Made by a program: the position numbers and the translations under genes. Shown here piece by piece: positions 35,839 through 45,370 of a stretch of DNA of 64,000 nucleotides (within the stretch, counting starts at the first letter, position 1; every line of letters starts with the position of its first letter). The notes beneath the pieces are model-generated. The model saw only the letters and a list, made by a program, of their open reading frames with translations, had not been told where the DNA came from and did no database searches. The DNA comes from Daldinia sp. FL1419 (taxonomy: Eukaryota > Ascomycota > Sordariomycetes > Xylariales > Hypoxylaceae): contig MU623350.1 in the NCBI GenBank assembly GCA_025201765.1, positions 186,001-250,000 on the forward strand, written 5' to 3'.

Positions 35839-37559
35839 TCATGATATCAAGGGGCTGTGACTATTCAATACGACGCCTGCGCCTGGGTCGACGAGCTTCT
35901 CCAATGCTTCCGTAGCGTCTCCGCTACCCTCAGGCTGCGAACTGGCGATGAAAGGGAAGTCGTAGACCTCCTCAACTGTCGGCAATTGAATGCTGCTGTT
36001 GTGACTGAGACCTCCATGGGTGGAGTTAATTTCGGCAAACTCAAGCGTCACAAGTGGTCCGTTGAGTTTAGCAAATATGAAGACACTCTTGAAGCTGCTG
36101 GAGCTGCCTGGTGGTGTTATGATACAATAGAATCCGGCTGCCTTAAACTGGTATAGCTTCTAGTCAACGGCAAGACCACTAGCATAATACTCGAGACCTC
36201 CGTCATTGCCGTGCCGGATGACACCGGTGATAGATAGCGGCGGCTGTTCAAACGATGCTGCCAGACCCAAGATAACCGGCGTGATAGTAGGGCCCTCTTC
36301 GAGGGTTGTAAAACTAAGACCAAGAGAGAAGCCGACTAGGGAGAAGCCCAGTTGGCCAAGTTCGAAGGTGGCGTCGAATATGACGGCTGGCATCTTGTCC
36401 TTATACTTGACATCTTTTTCGGTCCGTAGTTCCGGTTCAATCTTATCGTTGACAAGAATTAGATCTTGCCCGATGGTCTCCAGACTAGGGTCCAGCTCCT
36501 CAGTCTGACCTTGTCAGTCCTGTTCCCTTGCCTGGTGTGGTACCTTGCTGTGCTGGACTGGAGATCCAGAGGAAGTACAGCTCATCCAGGGGCTGCGTCA
36601 ATGTGCCGATGGGATGTTAAATGAGTTCCTTCTTAGTGAAGCTGTTGATGGAAACTTTGAACAGCCGCTTATATGGCGTCTTTGGGCCCCACGTAGTGGT
36701 ATGCCATTAAGCAAAGTCGATATGCACATTTCCGAAATTGAACTGGGCAACGAAGAATGCCACCTGGGCGACTTTGGACGTATTATCGTCTGCTGAGGTT
36801 ACATTCTTGACTACGTCGAACCGGAAGACATCCTCATCATCGCCTACGAGGGGAGTGTTGTAGACAAAATTAGGAAGCTCAATATCTGAGCCTAGAATGG
36901 ATACTAGCACGTCTACAACCTCGGCAGCTTTATCTTTAGGGTTTAGGGCAGCTGAGAAGGTGAAGTTGCCGTCCTTATAGGTAAATTTGAGCCCTAAACT
37001 GAACTCCGCAATTTCCAGGTCGCCTGTAATAGCAAATTACCTTCCCGTGGACTTTCCATCGGCCGTTTTTGTACATTTATATTCGGCGGTTAGCGTGTCG
37101 ATGGCTATTGAGTTTATAAGCGGTCCAAGGTGAGCTTTCGAATCATCATCAAAGAACCCAACCAGAGTCGAGGCGTATAGCCCTATAAGTGAGGCCTTGA
37201 AGTCCCATTCTTTCCGAGCCGAATATGACTGAACCAGTGGGATCTGAATCAAGTTCTTGAAACTAATTAACCGTCTCGTCGGAGCTATCTAAGCTAGCAG
37301 TTGGGCTTGGCTTTTCAGACAGAATGAGGACTTTATTGTCATTCAGTGTAGCTACGAAGGTATCTATAGGGCTTCCTTCCTCGAGGATAGTAACATCGTC
37401 GCTGGGTGACTGCTCTGCGGAGCTAGCATAAACGTAGTAAAGTCCATCGCTTTGGATGGCTTGAGTTGAAGATTCGGCCGAGGTATCGTCTGCGGACGGT
37501 TCAGATGCCACGCCCATGATGAATTCAAGTTGCCCGATCAACTCTCTTAATCGGGACAC
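35839..37559 (-). pseudogene. Relic of a DUF6603-type protein gene
   Basis: On the minus strand, pieces from 37559 to 35839 form one long family-like reading when breaks are ignored: ISFKNLIQIPLVQSYSARKEWD, GDLEIAEFSLGLKFTYKDG, IELPNFVYNTPLVGDDEDVF, TLTQPLDELYFLW, FELGQLGFSLVGFSLGLSF, FKAAGFYCIITPPG and SVFIFAKLNGPLV. This is the repeated beta-strand style of fungal DUF6603 proteins, which are usually well over 1,000 residues. Lesions are a frameshift near 37258, in-frame stops at 37037-37039, 36707-36709, 36617-36619 and 36160-36162, and a one-base shift near 36503. No introns can remove them all. The end at 35839 also truncates the family. The first ~100 residues (from 37559) are acidic and Ser-rich. 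Confidence 0.7.
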
Positions 37560-39262
37560 ATGGTTTATCCAGTCTCCTTTTCAGTGTCGACAAGCCGCTA
37601 TCGGCGTTCTCCTCTTGAAACTTGGTAGGTAAAGTTTTGAAGCTTGGACAAAGTCGATAGAGGTCGCTTCGGACGAATTACAGACGACGTATCAAGACAT
37701 CCTGCCAAGAATAAACCCCGGATAGAGATGGGTCAGTCCGGAGGCTATAAATCGAAATCTCGCCTTATCCCCCTCCTTGCGATGAGAACCTGTCATAAAT
37801 TTCTAAGCCGGTCTCCATCCTGTCGTTCACTGCAACTATTCAGGTAAGGTGTGTTGGGTGGGTGTAAGTCTAGAACTGCATATGGTTCATGTCGACGGTG
37901 CATATTCCGTGCCTTACATGCGTATATATACCCCGGAAAAATAAGAGGGGGAGAGGGATAGAGATGAAGGTCGTGGTGGTTTGGTGATGGTGTCGTTAAT
38001 TGGGATCGTGAATCCCGGGAAATCAACGAAATTCACCAGCTTGCGGGAAGTCCCAATGTCCGCGACACTTGAGTTTCCATATCTCAACAATTCTGAAAGG
38101 AATCCTGGAGACGAAATGGTGTTTTAGGACACAGAGATCTGTGTCGTGGTCCGCAGGTCGAGAGGAGCGGGACAGCAAGAATATAATAATTGAACCGACG
38201 AAAAAGAGCCGAAAAGGAAGCAAAAACAACTCCAGCCAGGCAAAGCAACTAAATAATCGGTTTAATCAGTTTAATGTCCTATGGGCTGGTGTGAAGCTAT
38301 CAATCTGTCACGTATTCGTGAGTGTACTGCACTCTTTGATGATGAGGATGCTAAGTCTAGTCTAGGCCTAGGCCCAGCATGTGTGGGTAATATGTGGGGT
38401 AATAGTGTACATATTAGTGTGGAAGCCCTAGTGGGGCTTAAGTCACATGATCAAAGTTCCACATATGTGACTAGGGTAGTCATCACATGACAGCATATGT
38501 GGTGTATGTACTATAGTACGCTGGCGTGGGGTTCTAGACTATATATATTGAGACCCCATCAGCCTTGTAGCCAATCAAATATGTCGCTTTCCCCCCCTTT
38601 TTCCATTTAGGGTAATGTGCAGGATATCTCGACTGAGCTGAGCTGAACGGGTATGCATGCCAAGACGGCAAATCTCAAGATTATTCCCCGTCTTAACCTC
38701 TTTTATTAACCACATCGATTCGACGACTGCATGTATACGCCATTGCTGAGAACTATACTACGCCGCACATCGAGGTATACGACACTCTTCTCCGAAGACG
38801 ATCGTGATATGCCGGTGTCGTAGTTGGAGACATTTAGCTGGCAACTATACAATATCAGTGTTACTTGTAGTCTTGTGCAATGTCCAATTCACGTAATGAC
38901 GTTCATGGGAACCTCGTGCATCCATACGGCGGCTGGATCTCGATTGCTAGTTGAGGAAGGGAGGAAGGAATCGAAGACTTTAGGATGCCCAAGTTCTTTA
39001 TCCTCTAGACCCGTAGCCTTTGGTGAAGCTAAACAGCCCCCACCGTAGAGCAATTAATCCCGCACATCCTCTCTCATCATTCAAGATTGCTGGAATTGGT
39101 CAATAACGAACTTAGCTATAATGTCAACTGCTCACGACTTCGAAGCACTTCTAGACGGTACGAGTCAGCTATGAGTACTGTGTCATGGCATATAATGCCC
39201 GCCTCGGCAATCCGACGCAGGCTGCCGTCTCAGTTGGGACTATTCCTACGGACGCGGTGGCA
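37560..39262. other. Intergenic, no supported gene; short inverted repeats
   Basis: Short frames here lack family support. Between 38350 and 38515 the sequence repeats CACATATGTG-like words in both orientations (for example 38459-38471 and 38494-38504). A hairpin lies at 38527-38558 (TGGGGTTCT against AGACCCCA). A 5' part of the DUF6603 relic may extend a little into the left edge but was not recognised. Confidence 0.5.
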
Positions 39263-39721
39263 TCATATTGCCATGCCAGAAAAGGCCCCCATACAAGGCC
39301 CACGGAGGTTTGTCTTACCACTCATTAGATAGTCGTCATAAGAGTTCAAGCTTTCTTTCATCATAAAGTCCCTCGGCTGATTCGAAGTGTTGTTCTTATC
39401 GGGTTGTACCGGAGAGCTGTCGAACTCGTCTTCTTTAGAGAGTTTCATCGGAAGACTTTTATAGAACATGTCAAATCGACTACGTTGTACTGCTCTCCTC
39501 CGTTTGCCGACTCTTTTGCTCATATCTTGGCCTTTCCTTGCATTCTCTAGCCAGTCGTCGCCGGCTACAGAGCTCCCGAGGAAGAAATAATTATCTTCCC
39601 ATACCAATTTCCACGTATAGGTATTAAAACATAAAGGGCCAACCTCCCACTCCATCTCCAGCGGGGTTCCAGCTCCAACTTGAAACCGCACGACCCGCGA
39701 TGCGCGAGCATCACCGCCCAT
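39263..39721 (-). CDS. Hypothetical protein fragment, uncertain
   Basis: A frame of 152 codons begins at ATG 39721 and shows FNTYTWKLVWEDNYFFLG, a basic patch VGKRRRAVQRSR and SYDDYLMSG followed at once by a GTAAGA donor-like site (39325), after which coding support fades. It could be the first exon of a small unknown gene, or chance. I recognise no family. No partner exon downstream to 38,900 is convincing. Confidence 0.3.
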   Translation of the reverse strand: MGGDARASRVVRFQVGAGTPLEMEWEVGPLCFNTYTWKLVWEDNYFFLGSSVAGDDWLENARKGQDMSKRVGKRRRAVQRSRFDMFYKSLPMKLSKEDEFDSSPVQPDKNNTSNQPRDFMMKESLNSYDDYLMSGKTNLRGPCMGAFSGMAI

Positions 39722-41669
39722 AAACCGCGGTAAGTGGTAGAAAATAATTCTTATTAGCCGTCATCGGAGCAGGGCGCCTCCTGCTTACTCGTCTTTAAAA
39801 GGAAATATATGAATGCCTACCTCTCAATCGTTCAAATTTCACATTTCCCGTCAAATTCAAGATAATCGAGTATGTCTTATTAAAACAAATAGGTAGATTT
39901 TCCACCTTACATACCTCCTAATTAAAACCAGCTAAACGGAGCCGGTAGCGCATGGCCCCACTATAATCGGAAAAGGGGGGAGCTAGGTGGGCCGCCGCCC
40001 CCGCGCCACGACGCCGAAGTAGCTGACAATACCTAGGTACTTGTCAGGTAAGAACTGTTCCACAAGGTCAATTATTTGTTGACAAATAGATGGCACATGC
40101 CACGGTTTGCCTGCGTACCTCATAGCACAGGTCGCGATATTTGCTTGGTGGAGCCAAATAAAAGCATCGTGATGTAGCACCGATTCATGCATTGCAGTCT
40201 CTCGTATATAATCAGGGTGCCTTGCAGCTTGTTGCAAAGCTTCTATTATCTAGTCCCCAGACCGTCGTCTTCATCTCAACTTTGTGATAAAACGCTGTCA
40301 CGGTATGCTAGCACATAGTGTAGGTCACGATGTTTGTGTAGCCCTGATGGCCTGGTCCCTAGATTATCATCTTCAACTCAACCTTGTGATATACACGCTA
40401 GTTTGAGATTTCTTTATTCTCTCGTTGCTTCCTGGATTCAATAAATTTCACCTCTTACTAAACGAAAACCACCTACAAAATATTTTCGAGTCTAGTTCTT
40501 TTCTATGTCCTTACCCCAGTAGTCACGCTGCCGAGGGCGAAACCAGTTATAACCCTCGATGAGCATATTGCTGACCTAGAAAACATGACTCCTTGGATAT
40601 ATTTATGTACTATTAGTGGTTTTTCTCACACGTCACTCCCCTCTCAGAGGATCAGAGGAGGCTCTTCATTTTGTCGCTCTATTCCAACGAAGTAATTGAT
40701 AGTAAGATCATATCGGAGAGCAGCTCTCTGGGATTCAGATATTTAGCGGTAACCCCTGAGTCACATGCCCTAGATATATATCCTTGACTTAATTTTGAAC
40801 GCTCAGACTATCTTCGTGTCTTCATGAGGCCATAGAATTATATGTAATGGGTAACTCTTTGATAGATCCCCAGGTCTCCTACTTGGCGAGGTACCTACCT
40901 AGAACGATATTATATAAATAACATAAATCCAGAAAGGCTGACAACCGCGTAAGACCAAAAGGTCCAATTCTTTGCCCGAAGACGTTATTTAAAAGTCAAT
41001 CGTCTTGATAATAGCCTGTTTAGAGAATAAACATTCAATCGTTGGAATAAAACAATTAATAAGTTGTGTCGCCGAGTCTTAGGTCATTATCACGATCAGC
41101 CAGAGTGCTATGGTGTATATTACAATTGTTTTTTTGAGGGGGGTTTTTTCCCTCTTGTATTTCAAATGTTAAAAGTCGTTATCAGACTAGTATTCGCTTT
41201 GTAGGTTGACTTGAAGGTCACCATATTGCGTATTGGTATGCAGCTGCACTTCCTTGCGGCCATTGCCAAATTATTACAGTACCCAGATAAACCCCTTCAT
41301 TCAAACACCGCCTTCACTGTGCGTATTGCTACCTAGGTAGGTAGCGTTTTGCGAATATATTTTTGGAAAGTACGCTCTCAAGATGTTCCCCCTTCCTACA
41401 CAAACGCAGACTCCCAATACGGACTTTCCACGCCCAACAATTCTTAGACGCGCCTCGTACAATTTCCATTCCGATTCGAAACTTTAGGCAGATCATTTGT
41501 GCTCTTCACCAGCTCGATTACCACTTCTATACGCAGGCGAATCGATACGTAATATCGCTCCGATTATAAATATCGATAATATCGTAAACAAGATACCGTT
41601 TGGAGTACATTCCGCATATCCATACCCCAGAGTCGAATCTTTTACCTACAATCTCAACCTTCTGTCACG
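39722..41669. other. Intergenic, no supported gene; diverged direct repeat
   Basis: An 84-codon minus-strand frame (40237-39983) has no family support. An imperfect 45-47-bp direct repeat lies at 40251-40295 and 40353-40399. The CTACCTAGGTAGGTAG element near 41333 is one of the window's palindromes. The right end should hold the promoter of the orphan gene at 41670. Confidence 0.5.
40251..40399. repeat. Imperfect direct repeat pair differing mainly by transitions
   Basis: Copies at 40251-40295 and 40353-40399 share a CTTCA.CTCAAC.TTGTGATA core. Most of their differences are C/T or G/A changes. The spacing between copy starts is 102 bases. No gene is associated. Confidence 0.6.
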
Positions 41670-43067
41670 ATGAAAGCTCACAGGCTCCTGAGAGAAGGCC
41701 TCAGACATATTAATGACCTCACCTTCGACCTAACAGGCGATCCGGCCAATTACCCCGACAATATTCTCTCTCCTTTTATCACGTCAGGATTTGAGAATGT
41801 CGATTCGAAAGATGTCTATGCTGCAATCATGATTCCAGTAAAAACGCTCTTCCTAGTCTGCATTAACAATAAAGACGTATACGTTCGCCTCAGAGGAGAC
41901 GATTGCTTCTATTATCTTATCCTCTCCGAATGGAATTCGTCGACTTTAGCTTCTCTTTATACACCCGCGCTACTCTCGAAACTCGTTTCGCTATTTACAT
42001 GCGCGCGCCGCCGCTATCTAGTAGGCGAATGCTCCAAAAAGACAACCAAGAAAGCCGCCAAGGAAGCAAGTACAGAAGCAAACACAAATACAATCCTAGA
42101 TGCGCGCGATGGGGAAAACGTAAAACTAATATCAGCCATCGATCGCTTTATAACAATAATCGACGAAGTCAATAGCTCTATTAAAACGAGACGTGTATAC
42201 AGCTTGAAGGCCCCTGCCCGCAAGCATAGCACTCGTCCATGGCCACCCAGCCACTTCAACAAGCTCGACGTCGCCATTATGGCTGAGAAAGATACCCGGA
42301 AAGCACTCTTTGGTGTTGACTCTACGCACGGAGGGAATGAGCCAAGATATCCACATGATCAAGACTCACCTCTCGAAGTTCGCAAGTATCTCTGCTGGCT
42401 ATCCTTGACAGAAACAAAACCCGATTCAAAGGTTGTCCTCTTTCTTGCCCCCATCGCATTTATCTCTCACGAGAAGCGCCAAGAGTGGTACGGGCCTACC
42501 GGCCACCAGAGTCGCTACTACGCTACAGTAGAAGAGTTCATTGACTATGCTAAAGTCGAATTCGCGCGGACAAGCGTTGAAGCGAAACAATATGTAATTG
42601 GTCTCCTCACTCCTTGGTTTTTCGACGTGGAAGAGGTTAACTTGGAAGCACAAAAGAGGGGCGAAGCTATCCCAGTCTGGTGGAAGAAAAATTGCTTCAG
42701 AGCGGGGATGGTGCTCTGTCTCGGAAAATTGCGACGGGCAGGTCTCCATTGGGTTTACCAATTAACCCTATTCAAGCCTGAGAATTTCTACTTTACGAGG
42801 GTAGAGGAGCCAACAAGTCGTCGAGAAAAGCAGGGCCAATGGGTTGCGAAACTTGTAGATAAGCTCAAAGATAATTTTGAGGTGGAGAGAGGCTGGGTCG
42901 GAGGCAGGCCTCGGGAACATATTGAAGCTCCGGTTGCTCGCGGAGTCCCGGCCGATTCAGTTGAAGTTTCAAACGAGTTTATTACAGAGGTCATGGAAAA
43001 CCAGAACATGCTTCCTTTTACGGCTGCGGAGCATACGAAGATGGAATTTGAGCGGATGGAAATATAG
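41670..43067 (+). CDS. Orphan hypothetical protein, 465 residues
   Basis: One exon runs from the ATG at 41670 (context ACGATGA) to a TAG at 43065. I recognise no domain. The N-terminal half contains a long alpha-helical stretch and a Lys/Thr/Ala-rich linker with KKTTKKAAKEASTEANTNT (about 130-148). The C-terminal half has a compact-looking, aromatic-rich body: YLCWLSLTETKPDSKVVLFL, HEKRQEWYGPTGHQSRYYA and LTPWFFDVEEVNLEAQKRGE, then VWWKKNCFRAGMVLCLGKLRR. There is no signal peptide or membrane helix. The uninterrupted 1.4-kb frame in accessory DNA and codon-like third-position use argue for a real gene. It sits between the DUF6603 relic region and the F-box/ankyrin gene and could be lineage specific. 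Confidence 0.65.
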   Translation: MKAHRLLREGLRHINDLTFDLTGDPANYPDNILSPFITSGFENVDSKDVYAAIMIPVKTLFLVCINNKDVYVRLRGDDCFYYLILSEWNSSTLASLYTPALLSKLVSLFTCARRRYLVGECSKKTTKKAAKEASTEANTNTILDARDGENVKLISAIDRFITIIDEVNSSIKTRRVYSLKAPARKHSTRPWPPSHFNKLDVAIMAEKDTRKALFGVDSTHGGNEPRYPHDQDSPLEVRKYLCWLSLTETKPDSKVVLFLAPIAFISHEKRQEWYGPTGHQSRYYATVEEFIDYAKVEFARTSVEAKQYVIGLLTPWFFDVEEVNLEAQKRGEAIPVWWKKNCFRAGMVLCLGKLRRAGLHWVYQLTLFKPENFYFTRVEEPTSRREKQGQWVAKLVDKLKDNFEVERGWVGGRPREHIEAPVARGVPADSVEVSNEFITEVMENQNMLPFTAAEHTKMEFERMEI

Positions 43068-43629
43068 TCTTAAGCTAAGAGGATGGTGCGTTGGCTTCGA
43101 GAGAGTGAGAACGATACTACACGAGCCTACCTCAATGTAGGATAAAAAGATGATCCACGATAATTCGATGAAGCGTGTCGCGTATTGGAAAACCGGAAAC
43201 AAGGCCAGCCACAACACAACTACAGGTAGGTAAGTACCAACAAGGTCGATCCAGATCGGTTCAGTACGCGCCTAGACAGTATTTCCATAAAGAAAGTTTC
43301 ATCTTATAGTCACCTATCACACCACAAGGTGGGTACCGTACACACCTAGGTATCGACCTATGTTGCTAGCTAGGTAGTATGTATGTCCATACTTATGTTT
43401 ACTCCTAAGTCTTCTGCCTTACTATAAATACAGACATCATCTCAACCATTTCAATTTCTAAATCTTCCCCAGAACATCTTCTTTCCCCAGAATATCTTCT
43501 TTCTCCAGAACATCTTTCTACTCAAGAACACTTTTCTTGTCCAAACTTCTCAGAAGATACAACCATCGTCGTCATTGGGTCCTCACACTAGACATCCACT
43601 TACGATCATCAACCGACATCCTTCGCAAG
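43068..43629. other. Promoter and 5' leader of the F-box/ankyrin gene
   Basis: This 562-bp spacer contains a TATAAAT-like word near 43423-43429 and a C/T-rich leader with a tandem 18-bp repeat at 43478-43531, just upstream of the ATG at 43630. Confidence 0.55.
43464..43531 (+). repeat. Tandem 18-bp repeat in a 5' leader
   Basis: Units of the form CTTCTTTCCCCAGAATAT occur at 43478-43495, 43496-43513 and, more diverged, 43514-43531, with a 14-base partial unit at 43464-43477. They are CT-rich with an AGAA(C/T)A core and lie about 100 bases before the start codon of the F-box/ankyrin gene. Confidence 0.75.
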
Positions 43630-45173
43630 ATGCCTTCCTTCTCCTCGCTACCGAACGAGGTTGTCCACGCAATACTCATCGAAGCCGTCCAAGTGCGCAC
43701 CGTCAGGCGTGCCCTCAGACTACGGCTCGTCAGCCGTCTGTGGAATTACGCGGCTATGTTTGCGATCTTCCGGTCGGGAATCCTCGATGATCCTGATCTA
43801 GATGGATGTCCCTTGATATGTCGTCAATTTTGGAGACAGCATCTTACGGACAAGTCGATGGGGCCCGAGGAATCATTAACCCGACCACTGCTCATTATCC
43901 GTCAAGTTGCGGCCCGCGCTCTAGCTGACAGCGGTGAGGACACCTCCTACCAAAGGCTAAAAGACTTCGTCTTCAAGATATCCCAAGTCTGCATGAACGG
44001 ATATAAGGGCAATGAATCTTATCAAACCTGGATGACGCCCCGACCAGGAGATTTCATTATGACGACCAATATCTCAAAAGACGACGAAGACTATATGCAA
44101 GCTTTATTAGTAGTCGCTGCCATTACAAATAATGTGCAATTAGCGACGCATATACTTCCTCGGTTTCGAGAGTCGCCAGACTTGGTTTCTATGAGCCGGT
44201 ATTATAACCAGCATAAGTAAGCTACCCGTGATTCGTTACCTATTAATATACTCGAATACGGCGAGTGCTAACACCTTGTACTTCTAGTCCCGTGCTTGGC
44301 TTTCCATTGCATGCAGCCATGTTCAACGGAAGTTATGATGTGGCTCGCATACTCCTAGCCTTCATCTATCAGACGGATGGGTTCAATGGCCAGCAAAGTA
44401 TCAAGGCACGTGAAGTCGTTGTCCTATATGGTACAATCAACAACAGCATCGACATGATAGAGCTAGGCCTCAACCTAGGCCATTGGGATGGATATTCCGA
44501 GACCAGACTTCTCGAAGTTATGGCATCAACCAGAAGTGTTGAGACATTTGAATACTTCCGCGGTCTTTACCAGCACTACACGTCGAACAACCAAGACCGT
44601 CTCATCTATGACGAAGGCCACTACTGGGACGACAATTTCCTGCTCGACGATCATTGCATGACGCAGGGAAAAGGTCAGCTTGATGGCAACGCTTTGAGAA
44701 AGCTTACTGTCCTCCTCAAATTCATATGTCGGTTTGCGGCGGTAGGCGAAATACCTCTCATAGAGCATGTCCTCGAGCTTTGTACGCAGTTCGGCCTGTC
44801 AATCCAGGATCTGAACAATAGCCAGAAGTTCAAACTTTGCAGCCCCATCGCGAATTCAGCAATGCGTGGCCACATGAACACAGTTGCGTACTTGCTCGAA
44901 AAAGGGTTCAAGGCTGATGGAGAGTCCGTCATTGGCGCAGCTCTACATGGAAGCGTTCGCATGGTTCGGCTGTTACTCGACAACATCCCCCAGGGCGTAT
45001 GTAACCTAAAAAACGCCTTTATATCTGCGGTGTCGGACGAGAACGAGCCTGTTCTCCGGCTACTAGCGGACTTCGAGACAAACCGCGACCCTGAGTATTG
45101 GAGCTTCTTACTACGTGAGGCGAAAAAGGATGGTCTTGACTCCATAGTCACCTTCCTAAACAACTACTCTTAA
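43630..45173 (+). CDS. F-box-like and ankyrin-repeat protein
   Basis: Two exons, 43630-44216 and 44288-45173, encode 490 residues. A 71-bp intron (GTAAGC, branch GCTAAC, TTCTAG) splits an Asn codon. The N-terminus FSSLPNEVVHAILIEAVQV then ALRLRLVSRLWNYAA fits an F-box-like motif. Downstream are weak ankyrin repeats: PLHAAMFNGSYDVARILLAF just after the junction, PIANSAMRGHMNTVAYLLEKG near residue 390, and IGAALHGSVRMVRLLLDN near residue 420. Such proteins are abundant and variable in filamentous ascomycetes and are thought to be SCF ubiquitin-ligase adaptors or protein-binding scaffolds. No catalytic motif, signal peptide or membrane helix is present. The ATG was chosen at the F-box-like start; the upstream frame extension uses a non-ATG codon. 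Confidence 0.8.
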
Positions 45174-45283
45174 GGGGTGTGGTTATTTGCGTCCTGGAGG
45201 GAGTATGGCGGAGATACCTAGGATTAGACGGGGAAGATGAGATTGGGTATGATTGCCAATGGTACATTTGCTAGGGTTCATAC

Positions 45284-45370
45284 AGAACATAAATTGTTCT
45301 GGTATCAGGTTGCATAGGGGACATAGGATGTTCTCGTATCAGATTGTATAAGGAACATAAATTGTTCTCT
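45284..45370. repeat. 34-bp tandem repeat containing an AGAACA/TGTTCT inverted repeat
   Basis: Units start at 45285, 45319 and 45353 (the third partial). Units one and three contain GAACATAAATTGTTC, an inverted repeat with five-base spacing; unit two carries a mutated version (GGACATAGGATGTTC). The array lies about 110 bases after the stop of the F-box/ankyrin gene. Confidence 0.75.
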
